Positions 1-12,692 are shown, counted from the first letter of the stretch. The stretch: 30,348 nt of DNA from Trachelipus rathkii (GCA_015478945.1 JABUQX010042087.1:12501-42848), one strand, 5' to 3'. Made by a program: numbers and translations. The notes: generated by a model from the letters alone, not told the origin.

Positions 1-540
1 TCTCTATTAGAATTTAAGATCGGTTGACCAAGAAGTCCTTCACTGCGATATAATGCTTTACACACTTCCTAATTAACAGGAGTCTTCGTGATAACACAGT
101 ATTCTGTACATAAGATTAGAGATTAATAAATATATATGGAGTGGAGTGAGTGAGTTTAATCTACTATAATATCCTGGCAAGGTCATACGACTCTATCATA
201 TATCGTCTAAATCTAGAACGAACATTGTTCTCACATTTACCACGAAGATAATGGGCGGCGTATGCATTATAAACTTGGAGTAGAGCGAAACAGAGATACG
301 CAAAGGTCAAGGCCTGGATTCGATCCTCCCGGATCCTGTAGAAATACCTAGAGAAAGTTCCATCTTGAATGGGCTATACGTCAGAACTGTTTATCCACTT
401 TTTTAATTAAAATAAAAAATTTGCATCACATGTAGATACAAGTGTAAATACGTGTTAACGAGAATCTTGAGATTTAATTGATCAATTAACAATTCAAGTA
501 ATTTTAATCATAAATCAAGCAAGTAATCCGTGAATAGTAA

Positions 541-564
541 AGTCCCCCACATGAGAGGGGGACT
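541..564. repeat. Perfect 8-bp GC-rich hairpin
   Basis: AGTCCCCC at 541-548 is the exact reverse complement of GGGGGACT at 557-564, with an 8-nt loop (acatgaga). The stem is strikingly GC-rich within AT-rich DNA. No T-run follows that would make it a terminator. It could be a small structured RNA element or a chance palindrome. Confidence 0.5.
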
Positions 565-2164
565 GAACCCAAAAAAGTTATTTAAAAGACACGGCGAAAC
601 CACATTATTTTCACCTCGAGTTAATAAGCGAAAAGAGACTGAGCACACACTACGAGTGAATTAAACGAAGCGATCTCGTTAATTTTTTCTTCGATTCCTA
701 ATTGTAATTTCGTGATAGCTCATTAAATACTAAAAATGAGGCACGCACTAATATTTTAATCTTTTGCGTACATACATTTTGATCCGTAAAAAGGTTTATA
801 GAAGCGTATATATAAGCCTCTAACTCTCCAAGTGGTGTTTGTATTAACATCAGTGGACACACACATATATTAATTACAAGAGTAATTTTTTCACTATATA
901 TTAACATTACGTTACTGTGCAGACAAACAAGCAAAAATGGAAAACGCATTAAACCGTGTTTTTCTGAGCTTATTCGAGAGTAGTGTCAAAATATTGGTTC
1001 CGCACGTTATTCCATTCTTTCCATCGAAAAAAATTCTAGTATTTATATAATAGGTTATCCATGTCAGAGCTCGATAGCAAAGTTCTTGAAACAAGGCAGC
1101 TTACAACATACTCTTTAATTACAGGTCAACATCCATCGCTATCGATCATGCCGCATTCTTAAAATCGTTAACATGTTTAGAATCGAGCTTCGCATCCGAA
1201 GTAATCATTAAAAAATTATTAAAACTTTAATTGTTACTCAGATGTTCCTAATTTATCTAGTCAACACAATTTACATATGTGCGTTATGCTAAAGCTCAGA
1301 TGCTTCATAATAGTTTCACACATCTTCCATTACCTATGATATCATTTAGCTATATCAATTTTATCTAATTAACATAAGCTACTCTAGATCCATACTAGCA
1401 CTATGCTTCTTCTATATATAACATCAGCAAGTACAGGAAGACTATACCATATGTCATCGATTTCCACGCAGTCAGCTACGCTATAGCAATTCCTAACTTT
1501 ACCTGAGCCAAACAAACTCACGTTTAGCAATTTGCATTCAACAAATAATACATAATACACATAATAATAATAATATATAAAAAGCAGTACATCAATAAAA
1601 ATACCAATAATATACACCACATCCAAGCAAGACAGCAGAAATGCAGCAAGACAACCGCCACCCTTATACCCCAGTCTGTGAGCAGAGTGCTGGAAAGACA
1701 AACTAAAGATAACACTAAAATAAGACAGCAGTCAGTCAGACCCCTAGTTACCAACACGAGGTGCTAGTATCCCACAGTTTCAAACAGCGGCGAATCCTTT
1801 CATTCGACAAATTTGTATCATCATTCGAAACCGGTTCGCTTATTAATACATTAAATTAACCTTTCAAAATTCCTCCTTTCGCCACTTCTGCATCAATAGT
1901 GGCTATTCCACTGCTTTGAGACGTAAACTATTGAAGAGTAGATCTACATCAAAGAGGCAAGAAAGTTGTTTTCTTACTAACTTTAGAAGGCAATTCTAAC
2001 TTTTCGAACGACATTTTTATCACAATATGAACAAATAAATTCCGTGGAGATTGAAACATATTTATTTTAGAGCGAAATAAACTAGGATGAGTTGTAGAAA
2101 TAACCAAACTGATGTATATAGATATAAAGACAAAAATAAGTCATGGTAATATTAAGAAATGGAG

Positions 2165-2293
2165 TTAGCAGGTTATATTTCCTTATGTGCCCGATTTTAA
2201 CCTACATTATCAGCAAAAGTTTATTAGTGGAAATATAACAAAATCACAATCAAAAAACCACCTTGATTAGTGTATTTACCCATAACCTGCTGA
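2165..2293. repeat. Small element flanked by 12-bp inverted repeats
   Basis: TTAGCAGGTTAT at 2165-2176 matches the reverse complement of ATAACCTGCTGA at 2282-2293 in 11 of 12 positions, enclosing about 105 bp of AT-rich DNA. The size and end structure fit a MITE-like remnant. I see no clear target-site duplication. A second hairpin, TGAGTCT/AGACTCA (2291-2297 with 2307-2313), overlaps the right end, followed by CTGGG/CCCAG at 2349-2353 with 2360-2364. Confidence 0.3.
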
Positions 2294-2586
2294 GTCTTTA
2301 GTGACGAGACTCATGAATGTAAGTTATTACAAGATCTGCTTCGCACAGCTGGGATTTAACCCAGACTGATAAAGTTCACATGATCTATACCAGCGCTTCT
2401 CGATGAGATAAAGATCCTGCCAAGTTGTTTAATATCGTTTTGTTCATCTCGAAAATCAGGCAAAAGAGAAACCCAATTTCTATATTACCAAGGCGAGGTA
2501 CTTGACATTACCCCGTTCTATTCTTAACCCGATAACTCAAATTCTACTATTTTCACATGTTTCTGTCAATCTCTTAGCAGAGCTAA

Positions 2587-3330
2587 ATGGTAAATGGCAG
2601 AAACACTGCTGAGAGCCCATTCTCCTCCGAAAACACTCTTCCACACGGAGTTAATTTCTCCACATTCGATGAGAATTTCAACGTTGTGCTTCGCATTCGA
2701 GAGCGAAGTCACTCGAATTCTTCTTATCAAAGACCATTTATTGCTGCAGACACCTGTTTACAGATTTTCTCTCATTTTCCAAATTTCACGAATACACCAT
2801 GTTATACAAATTAATTTACTTTCGGGAGTTTCATATTTTAGCGCTATTGAGCACGCGGATGTAACAGTGCAGACTGCGAGTCCCTATTTGCTTTCTATGC
2901 TCGTAATCCATTTTTGCACTAAGTACTTAGACATACAAACGTAATTTTGGATTCTATTCTGTGAAACGAGATTGTGATTCTAGAAGATACTACTCCTCCA
3001 AAAATCACATTAACTTGTCGTCTCGTTCGACCTACGTCTCTTGTGAGAGATCTTGTCTTATCTTTAAGGAATAATTTTTTTGCCACAAACCTCATCCTTA
3101 TTTTGTAAAGATCTGGTAAACCTTTGGAAAAGTTCTTTTTCCCCTATATGTTGAGGAGATGAGGGTTTCTTTGGTGCTGGCTTAACCGAGGTCTCATTTT
3201 CCAACTCACTCCACAAGGAGAGTGTATTTGACAAGATTAATCTTGTGCTCAACAGAAATTCATGTACTAATATATATCTAGAATCTTACTACAACCTGAA
3301 CAGTAGAGATCAGTATGCGGTGTTTTTACC
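2587..3330. other. Overlapping weak open frames, probably not genes
   Basis: On the plus strand two frames are open around 2587-2944, with ATGs at 2587 and 2594. On the minus strand 3064-3285 is open but has no ATG. The minus frame has a protein-like mix of charged and polar residues but matches nothing I know. No splice site, polyadenylation signal or family motif supports either strand. If real, the minus frame would be an exon or a relic. Confidence 0.2.
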
Positions 3331-6329
3331 CCAAACTCTTCAGAACTACGTCCTTTTAATGCTATATTATGACATTTATAAAAAGAGAGCTCGTTAACAT
3401 GTCAAATCTTATGATTGTATATATAATCCTGGTTTGTCTTGGTATACGTTAGGTACTTGTTGTACAAAAATTGTTTAAGAATCAATTTTATAAAGAGGAC
3501 ACACACGTTTTTCTATCTCTTTATGGCAAATATGTTCATAATATTAACCTTTAGATTGATCTTACATTGTAAATAAAAAAACTTTAATCATACAAAAAAT
3601 TAATTCGCACAGTATATTTAATCTGAGTGAAAACACCTCATATACACGACATTATCTTTTTTTTTATGATAAGGAATACATATAAAGCAACATTGACAGC
3701 TGTAATAATTTCCATTTTTCGTGTATGGTCACATATGTTTCGAAATCAGGCTAAATCTAACTTTAGCCCAACAGGATGCGGGTTTATCCCCCCTGGAGTT
3801 AGGATAAATAACCGGACGCACCGGGACGTGAGAAATGCAGCTTGTGGGAGGCGGGCGGGCCCTGAGCGAATATAAAATCCTCCAGGTGTCAGGGTTTGTG
3901 TTGCACGGATTATAGCTCGGAAAATTGAAAAGATAACACTGGTCTCACACATTAACCCTAGATCTATAGTCCAAAGAAAATAACTAATTGATTTAACTTA
4001 TATATAAAAGGGGATATTTTAAAAATGCCACTCCAAAAAGGTTACAAATTGACTCTAAATAGCCTTTAGTATTATAAATAGATAATTTTTATTTTCATTC
4101 GTTTTCCTTTAAATTTTTAGAGAAAAGAAAATTATATAAAAATAATAAGAATATTTCATTTTAAAAGTTCTTTACTAGAGTATATATAAATTTTTTTAAC
4201 TACTTCAAAGAATAAGTATCAATTAGTACTTTTCGTCAAAACTTAACGTATTATATCTTACTTAATCGCTTCTTTCATTTGCCAATTATAATTATGTATT
4301 TTATTAACTTCCGCTATAGTAGTCACAACCATATTATAAAGGACTATAATGCAGTTAATGAGATCTAAACTTAAAAATTCTAAACTTGACTTCATTAATG
4401 TTAATTTAGAAATGTTTAATGCTAAAATAATAAAGTGTTTTTCGAGAGAGTGTGATATCAAATATACTTCCGTAAATATACTCTCACTATTGTATTAAAA
4501 AAAGTCATTACAAATAATCATGGAGAATAATACATGAGTGCACAATTTGGTGGAGTTGATTAAAATAATATAAATCAATATACGTAAATAGAAACATAGT
4601 GTGGGAGCCTATATATATAGTCTATTTAATCAGAAAATTTATCGACTTCTTATATATGTACTTTCAGGTGTATGTATATAAATTTCAAGGATGAAGTATG
4701 ACCAATAATAATTTACTATAGATATATATACTTTATTATATGGATCCATTCGAGAAATGAATACTAGGGAATTTAATTCACATACACGCGATCGAGGTTC
4801 CTAGGTTCATATAAGGTTATAATAAGTTGAGCCGATTTATATGTATTGAAATACGTCGAACTAATCATATACTATCTATAGGCAGTAAATATGTAGTTTC
4901 CGCTCTCGCACAATCACACCTAGAGATAACTAAGGTTCTAATATCTGAGAAAAACACCACATTACACATCCTCTACTCTATGCTCTAGCAGTAATGCGAG
5001 CAAACCACACGAGGGCGTTTGAAGAAATAAATTAATATTTTTTAACGCTACCTCTTTATTTTTATAAGAAGTATGGGCGAAGGTGTGATATAATTCAAAG
5101 AATAGAGAATAATTGTTGCATAGGCCGAGAACGGAATGAGATTAGCACCTGTTTGGATAGCCAGAAAAAATACATAAAAACCCAACGAAATTAGACTTTT
5201 TTTCAAAGACTAAGTTTCGTGTAATAAGCAAGGTTACTAGCGAGACTAAATATCAAGTTTTTTATAATATAGTAGAAAACGAAAATTCTACAAGGAAAAT
5301 TTTTATAATTTAGCCTATTCTGGGCGCGCAACTAATAGAGAAGGAAACAATAATTTATTTTTAAAATCACGTTGATGTACTAGTAGGTTAGGTATTCGTG
5401 TCATCTGATAATAAATATCATGCGTGTAGACAAAGATTAATACTATTAAAAAGTCTTGAGTAATTCAATATAGTGTCATAAGTGGTCTATTTGGAGGAGC
5501 CCCAGTAGAAATGAACCTACGGCGATCTACGGTCTCAGCTTCTCAAAATCATCGGCAGAGAGGGCCACACATGAATTCGATATTATATGACTCAGCAGAT
5601 AGTGAACAAGTAAATACTCAACAATGCGGACGTATTTCTGTAAAATTTCTCGCCCCCATTATTCGTCAAGAACTTATTAGCGGGCGAGCGACCAGAGAGA
5701 GTTGTCCAAAAATGCAGCGCAGTTTAGGATGAAAACAGATTAGGAATCTCGTTGAAAGGGGAGATATAGTGGAGTGTGATGGTTACCGACATTGGAATAT
5801 GTTGACCAAGTTCGTTCTTCTGAAGGATAAGACGAAATTAAAATGAGCCAAAGAGTAACATTGTTTTATAAAATTCCAATCTCCAAGAGAACGGTGAGCT
5901 TTCTTTATTAGTCGCTCAAAGTCGCAACCGACGTTCGTGGTCCGTGTGTGTTAAAACGGTTGTCCAGTCAGGGAAAGGCGTAGGGCAAGCAAATCTCGCA
6001 TTATATCTGCCAATTTGTACATTTTTCGGTCCTTCCCTTTATAACGTATTTTTAAGTTTCACCTGATATCGTATGGAATCACACCGAGAACAATCTCGCC
6101 CGTCTACCAATAGAACCATATAACGTGCTGGCTCCGAAGGGAATGAAAGAGAGCTGAGAAGCACCTGGCCACATCTCTGTCTGAGTTAGTACTCCGCCGT
6201 GTCTCAGTTATTTAATTTTCAGCATAGAAGAGGTTATGAATGGATTGACGCGATAGGCGGACCATTTTATTACTCTCGTATATTATTTAGATTCTCTGGG
6301 CAGGGTTTCAGCTATTATTATTGGCTCAT
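3330..6329. other. Intergenic, AT-rich, with one GC-rich patch
   Basis: No convincing gene. At about 3740-3950 a GC-rich patch interrupts AT-rich DNA. It contains CCTGGAG (3792-3798) and its exact inverse CTCCAGG (3880-3886) and is open on both strands, as expected for a palindromic sequence rather than a gene. The remainder has frequent stops in all frames. Confidence 0.4.
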
Positions 6330-7300
6330 TGGACCAGCTACCGGAAGAGCTGCGCAGTCTTTAGTAAGCCATAATTTCCTCATAAAATCTTAAATGAATC
6401 ATAGTTTTCCTACACATTCTTTTAAGTACTTTCTTATTTGCCAGTTATCCCTAAGTGAGCAGGGATCCAACAATATGTAGTGAGCCTCGCCAATCCGAAT
6501 TTATTTTCAATCTTCCTCATCTCCTGCCGCTTCTTGTTGTTCCCGCTCTGATAATTTCACGTACGTTTCGATCGGCATCGGGGGCGCGAGTTTGAAGGTA
6601 ATGATAGTCTCCAAGTCATCTCGGAGTATTAAGATTAACCTCTTGGTATCGTAATCTTCGCAGGATAATCATTTATGTGTGTCATCGCGATCTTCGACAA
6701 CTTTAAACAAATAGGAACTTCATGCTCTTTTGAAAAGAATTAATCTGGGATTGGGGATCGCAATCAATCATCGACGCAAATCTGGACAATATACAAATGA
6801 TAGCTATTCTCTCAATAAAGTGTGTCGGAAAATATATAGATGTTGTGGGATTAGAGAAAGATATATCCTCTTATTAACATTTCCGATAAGTCCGAGGTGA
6901 GACTGACATCTGAAAATCAATTCCTAAATGTCGTCTCTATAATACGGCATTCGCCAATAGGTTTTTTATATAGCCTTCGTCCTAGGAGTTTAAAAAACGA
7001 ACAGCGTAGGTTAACAAAATAAACGGTAGTATTGGGAGTGTATTCGCATTAGGAGGGAGTTTTAGAGCGAAAAGCGGTTTAATGAGAATGTTGCGGTCAG
7101 AAATGGTACGACAAGACCGAATTTATCTGGCACGAAGTTAAAAACAATGATGTAGAATTTTCGGGTAATTTTCCTCGATGTTCGGTTATAATCCAACAAT
7201 AATGGTAGTAAGCGTTGTTTAATGGGGAAATAAAAGGTTCTCTCACTGGGTCGCCAATTCTATTTGTTTTTAGGAGCTCATAAATAAAAAAAAAAATATG
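6330..7300 (-). pseudogene. Decayed paralogue of the LRR-like gene, middle and C-terminal part
   Basis: Read on the minus strand, this region resembles the gene at 10783-12392 in the same order. The clearest match is 6510-6620: the DNA atcttcctcatctcctgc (6510-6527) agrees with 11179-11196 at 17 of 18 positions, and the peptide ends AGDEED in both copies after a PI(E/V)-x-x-x-VK-S-like stretch. Going upstream I find weaker counterparts of the GVRLNH strand (GIDFQM), the FPSH motif (FPTH) and the LIALKL strand (LFALKL). After AGDEED come TGA and TAA in frame. Further frameshifts and stops occur near 6663-6730 and 6860-6940. A C-terminal piece with Cys/Trp spacing like the intact gene continues to about 6330. 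It is a dead copy, far more diverged than its neighbour. Confidence 0.6.
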
Positions 7301-7543
7301 AGATAATTTCAAAACGTGTATATTTCTCCACCATACCCGCAAATATCTGTGGACCGTATCGTGAGACACATACAGGTCCAATAAAATATGGTTTGTGTGA
7401 AAAAAGCGTTCCGTCTAACTGACCAAGGCAGACGTGGTTTGGCTAGATTTTGCTGAGTATAAGCAAAAGAGAGTGAGGTCAAGAGTGAGGCTCGCTATTA
7501 AGCATTAACCCCGGAGAAGCATATTGAATATTGTCTTCAATAG

Positions 7544-7870
7544 CGTTTTGATTCGGAAACTACAATCTACATGAATCAGATGTTGGTAGAGGAGACAGAT
7601 TTAGATTTGGAAATAGAAAAGAAATATTCTGTACAAAAAGAATGTATCAGATCCTTCGAGAAAGTCGATCGTGGCTGAAAAGGTGGTGCGATAATGCATG
7701 ATGTACCAGTGAATCGTAGCAAAGCGAAACACTTTCTCTTCTTTGACGCTAATCTTCGAATAAAGGCGAGAAATTATGAAAGTGGGTTGTGAAGTGCTGT
7801 GGTTCTTATTCTGATACTCATGGTTAATTATAACTTGGTTTTACCACAATGCGGCCATGGAGGAATCTGA
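7544..7870 (+). pseudogene. Interrupted coding-like stretch of unknown origin
   Basis: One plus-strand frame runs from just after a TAG (7541-7543) to 7867, broken only by TGA at 7676-7678 and 7790-7792 and ended by TGA at 7868-7870. It contains an ATG at 7571. Between the stops the peptide is well mixed and charged (for example KAKHFLFFDANLRIKARNYE), unlike random AT-rich translation. I recognise no family. It lies between the two halves of the decayed LRR-like copy, on the opposite strand, and may belong to the DNA that split that copy. A chance open frame is possible. Confidence 0.25.
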
Positions 7871-8249
7871 GGTATCTAATTTTTTCTCAGCAGAATAAAA
7901 AAAGAAGAGCGAGTATTTTTGGTATGATAGGTCTTGTGTGTCTCATATTAAAGAAGAGACAACAGAGTGCAAAAAGGAAAACAGATATACACAATAAAGC
8001 CGTCTCCAAGATATTATTATCGGTACTCACATGTGTTCCCTAATAACAACCATCCAGCTGAGAAAGGTCGTTTTGCGCTAACGCGACATCGAGGGTGGTG
8101 AACACCAAACTACAAGGTCACCTCGGGTGGGAGAGCGAGCGAAGACTCTCCAGTGAGAGAGCATACTTGCATTGTGCGTTACCGCTTTGGATGATGAATT
8201 TATTTAACAGTGTTTGTATGTCAGGGTTGGGCTAGAAAGGGTTTATCGA

Positions 8250-8620
8250 TTCAGTCGAGCAGCCCCCGGTAGCACCAAGGATGATCTTTCGTGTACGCGC
8301 CTATCTTCGCAGCCAATTCCAGCATACCTACGAGAAACTTTTCACCTTAACGAGTTTTTTGTGTGCAATACAGTCGGCTAGTGCCGAGACGCCAATATAA
8401 GCACGTCGTACAGTGCCAATCGACACAGAATTAGCGGTAAAGAAACAGGTCAAACATTTAAAGCACCAACTTTCAAAAATCTTTTTCGATTCAAAATATA
8501 GGTTAGTGATATCCACTTCTTTGCCATCGCCAATATACAAGACTCTACATACCGAATTCCGAATCATGTCCGTGCGTAAGGTAATTCTTGTAGAACGGAG
8601 GGAATTAGACGGTTGAAACT
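8250..8620 (-). pseudogene. Probable N-terminal fragment of the decayed LRR-like paralogue
   Basis: The minus-strand frame 8328-8567 resembles the first part of the intact copy upstream of 10783: GDGKEVDITNLYFES here against GTKELNFNLL...LFDS there, then a Tyr-x-x-Ala-Leu region. A piece in another frame (around 8250-8330) has an AAK...TK...Y pattern like the next part of the intact gene. This would place it directly upstream of the middle and C-terminal relic at 6330-7300, but about 1 kb further away than in the intact copy. The similarity is moderate and judged by eye. If wrong, this is an unassigned open frame that overlaps another open frame on the plus strand (8413-8616). Confidence 0.35.
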
Positions 8621-10782
8621 AGGTGAATTTCGAGCAGGACGTTCAGGCACGCGATGAACAAGTTCGTTTCCAGTAAGTAAATTATCTTAGCAGTGTTCTG
8701 GTCACGATTGCTTTACTTTTTCCTATATTGGGGGTAGTTGCCGGGTGTCGTTGCATCCTTACGATGAATGGTGAGTGTATAGGATAAAAGTTTGAGCATT
8801 AGATGAAAAAATAAAGCGATTTCCGATAGCTGAAGAGCCGTAAAAATTTTACAATGCAAAAAAAGTAAAGGGAGAACTTTTTTTCCTAGCGATAAGGGAA
8901 TGAAGAAGGCTCGTCTCGATGTAAGCCTCGGACAGAAGGGTTCTGGTTTTCCACATTTCTTTCCCTTCTTCTCCCTAGAGCATTAACGATGACGACAAGG
9001 CGTGCACACGATAGTTTTGTCGGTGGGAAGATTGTGACCAAAATTACGGAGCCATGCGAATGAATATTGACCCACCTATGTGTCGAATACGTTCTCAGCC
9101 ACAAATCTTCTTAATTGGAAAAATATATAATATTTCTCTTATTTATAGGTTTCAGTTGAGTTCCGCAAGCTCGATACATAGCAAATGAATTGTAATATTT
9201 CTAATATATACTTGTGTATCGTTATACCCTATGAGTGTGTTTATATTCGTAAAGACTCATAAATATCTATTCAAATAAGTTATTCATAGAGAGAATATTT
9301 TATTGATTACAATATTCGCCTGGGATTAATATATAATTAATACTATATAATACGGAAAATTTTAGGCATCTTACTTCGTACAAATATTATCTCTGATATG
9401 CGTACATAGCATGCTTATATGAAGAAAACATTACTATTATTATAACCTTATCACCCTTTAATACAGTGATTCCCAACGGGTTTTATGTTACATTTTCTAC
9501 ATTATTAACAATATACATATACAAAAATATATACCAGAGTTAAATGGACCGATTGAATTTAGTGAAATATATATACATAAACACCACACTCTCCAATCTT
9601 TAGGTTAATGCTGCGTTGCAAGAACTGATTCTTTCTTTGTTCATATTTCAGTTAATATGAATGAGCGCAATAAATTCAAATTTAACTAAATTATTTATGG
9701 TTGCTTTAAAAAAATTCATGATAATCGGTAGATTGTATAAAAAAAGGGCCAATATGCTAAGTATAATAATGTTATTATTAGGTTTGGGTTCCGAGGCATT
9801 CTCATGAACATGATATTTTAAATATAAACTATCAAAAAAGAATGCGTTGTTAGAATAATAAGAGGCATTATCATTTTTTCATTATTGCTAACCTAACATA
9901 CCGCTCTCAACATTGAATTTTGGTTTCTTTATTCCTCGACACTGTAACTTATATTTTCGGAATGATTACTATGTCGGGATAATTTCGAACGAAGTCGTAT
10001 ATTCTTTTTTAGTGGATGTGAACCACACGAAAGACGGAATTTTCCATACTCGGTCCCGTTCAGTAAGTGTCAAGATCCTACAACAAATTGACAAGAACCT
10101 AGGTGGCCATTTGGATAGTTATTTTTTTGCATGAGAAAGCAGTTAGTTTTTGACATTTTTCCCCGATTGTGTGTAGGGAGTGTAGTGGCGCGCTTGGAAT
10201 CTGGTGCAGCAAAGCAAAATGGTTTTCTCAGGTTATATGAGCCAATAGTGCTTTGTTTTTATCTGGTCGTACTATAGCAGTAAAGTTACCTAATTTGTAC
10301 TTATTCTAGTCACATAACTTATCATCAGAAGTGGTGATACACAAACAACGATTCATCTCTTTTTTCAATAAATACTGAGGAAAGGACCATGACGAAATTG
10401 AGGAATAACTTATAGAGCCAATTACAAAATATCACAGCAACGGTGACCTTTTTCCTAGAGTTATGGAGGAAGAGAATGGCTCGACAAATATCAATATAAT
10501 CGAATGAAAGATAAATTTCATCATTAAAATTCTAACCAAATATTTTTACAAGAAACAGACACTTATCATTTCACCTATGCGTGATATGATGAAATTGGAC
10601 GTCATACCACATAGTCTATATGGATAGGAGTTTGCAATTAATCTTAATTTTCTATACAATCGGCTATATTAGGGAAAAGCTTTTATGACGAATTTATATT
10701 CATCATAAATAAGCCGCAATTCGATCTTTCCCGGAATAAGATGTAAAATTTATCCGTCGCAAAACAATTTTAGGAATCACAT
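8621..10782. other. Intergenic, mostly AT-rich; one weak coding-like frame
   Basis: No convincing gene. On the plus strand 9892-10134 is open and protein-like, ending in TGA, but has no ATG near its start and no recognisable motif. A pyrimidine tract ending in cag at about 9650 could be a splice acceptor, but every frame after it stops quickly. A minus frame at 8886-9104 begins at TTG and looks like noise. Confidence 0.35.
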
Positions 10783-12392
10783 TTAAAAAATCGGAACATG
10801 GAAAAATAGTATTGAATGTCTCATTATTATTATAAGGATTGCGTTAAAGTGGCAAACGTTTCGCAAATTCAATTCCAAGAAACCGTCGTTCTTTCTTATA
10901 TTCCTTTGCAATCGGTGTCTAAAAATTTTCGTGTCCCAACAATCAATTATTTTCTTTTCCATTTCAGATCGCCATTTTTTACCCGAATGTAAGCGGCATA
11001 GCTCTCGTTCAATATTCCACGGATAGGTCAGCGGCATAAAGAGCGTCATAACCGCATAAATTCCTTTGCATGCGAGGCAGAATGGTATTTCTATTTTGCT
11101 TTTTTCACGATCTTTAGTAGTAAGAAGTTTCCAAAAATTAATTTCCAACAATCTTTTTAATCCACCGACCTCGTATTCATCTTCTTCATCTCCTGCCACT
11201 TCTTCTTTCAACCTCTTTGATGATTTCACGGAAAATTCGACTATCGGTAGAGCTTCGCTAATTTCCCATTCGATAATTCTTCTGTTTTCGATTTCAACCA
11301 CCACGATTAAGGAAGCTAATTTTTTCTTAGAACAGTTATAGCACGCACGACGAAGTAATTCTTTCATCAAATAATAATCGTGGCTGGGAAATATTTCCTC
11401 TTCCGATGAATAACCGAAAATCAATTCCAATGTCTTCACCCCGGTTTTTGCTACCAATCGCCTTACACGAGCGCTGCTAATAACTGTATACGGGTGTCCA
11501 TGATTCAAACGAACTCCAATTTTTTGCAAGTTAAACAACGATGAGGTTTTGATAATATCCTCGATGTTGTTAAAATCCACGATTAACGTAGTTAATTCGT
11601 CAAACGAAGGAATAAGAAGTTTCCGCAATTCACTCGAAAAATCAATTTGGTCAATTATTTCCATCTCTTTTATATATTCTAAATGGTATTTATCAGCCAA
11701 ATCACTGTCGTCTTCGCCTGAAGGAGGATAGGGGTCCCTGTTCATAGTAGGGTCTTGTTTCAACACCGTTTCGCGACATCTGCATATTAGTTTTAACGCG
11801 ATTAGATTTGGAAAAAGGATCGAAATATTTTTAATCATTTCGAGAAAGTCCTCGTGAGTGAGAAGAATGGCGCCCGTATTAACAATTTCTAACTTCTCGA
11901 TACGAAATAAAGGCTCGTGTCGTTTTTCTTTCATAAAATTGGTTAATTTTATAAAGGTTTCGTACTGATCTGAATACAAAATCAAAGATTTCAAGCGTTT
12001 GTACGCGGTGCCCATTGTCTTAATAATCCCAGCGGTTTTAGCAGCCGCGGAAACGCCACCGGGTAAAGCGTCTGCTGCGACCATATACTTGGTCAACGTC
12101 AGGGTTATCGATTCGGTCGTTCTGTACGGACTTCGCGTCGCTTTTTCGAGAAAGCCCAGAAAGTTTGTGGAAGATTCTTTTGCGTTGTCCGAATCAAATA
12201 GCGATAGGAGTAGGTTGAAATTTAATTCCTTCGTTCCGTGTTTTTCGACCAAATAATCTAAAATCAATTCGTATTTCGCAGCGAATTTTCTGGAATCAGA
12301 AGCATTTTTGTTGTACGCATTTTGGAAAGACGATGTTTCAAAAAATGACGTTCATCGCAAATTTTGCAGATATCATCGCTTTCCTTTTCCAT
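10783..12392 (-). CDS. LRR-like protein with CxxC pairs; one-base frameshift near its 5' end
   Basis: The minus frame is open from 12351 to the stop at 10783, more than 520 codons, but holds no ATG near its upstream end. Counting from a TTG at 12267, repeated hydrophobic strands spaced like leucine-rich repeats occur near residues 121-130, 155-164, 225-234, 247-256, 277-286 and 317-326. CxxC pairs lie at C309/C312 and C397/C400, and a Lys/Glu/Asp-rich segment (KRLKEEVAGDEEDEYE) near 361-376. A good ATG at 12392-12390 opens a frame that begins MEKESDDICKICDERH, with another CxxC, and is one base out of phase; the shift falls at the A6 run 12340-12345. This is either a sequence error or a real lesion. 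I do not recognise the family. The LRR assignment is by pattern only; an F-box/LRR-like or viral protein are both possible. A decayed paralogue lies 4 kb to the left. Confidence 0.6.
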
Positions 12393-12599
12393 CTCCAGTC
12401 ATCGTTGAGGATTTTGGTTGCGAATTAGATAAATTTGAATCGGCAATTCGGTAATACCGATTATTTCTAGATGTTAGGCGACACGTCAGCACTATGAGAT
12501 AGAGAAAATGGTAATACGTCAACTGCCGCTTTCTAAAGGCCAAAAGAAAAAGACCTAAGCGATTTAATATGTTTATTAATATCATCAATAAATTAAGTT

Positions 12600-12659
12600 T
12601 TTCTATATATATATTATAGCTATATATATATATATAGTATTATATATATATTCTATAAT

Positions 12660-12692
<33 letters not shown>

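Larger units (their letters stand above)
1..2580. other. AT-rich region without a convincing gene
   Basis: The stretch is AT-rich with stops frequent in all frames. The few open frames are short and low in complexity; those around 1384-1757 (minus) are Leu, Tyr and Ile runs that come from ATA/ATT-rich DNA. A possible 3' splice site (tttaattacag, ending at 1124) opens 28 codons that then stop with no polyadenylation signal nearby, so it was not called an exon. The only structure I can support is two short inverted repeats, listed separately. Confidence 0.5.

Noticed and set aside
2281..2400. tRNA-like or SINE-like T-arm (CTGGGATTTAACCCAG)
   Set aside because: The stem is present but no A-box, anticodon arm or acceptor stem fits on either strand. 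A second B-box-like word at 311-321 also lacks partners.
3740..3952. Overlapping 68-82-codon frames on both strands
   Set aside because: They lie in a GC-rich partly palindromic patch, which explains openness on both strands.
11066..12256. Plus-strand frames within the LRR-like gene
   Set aside because: Antisense shadows; the minus frame is open for over 520 codons and has a decayed paralogue.
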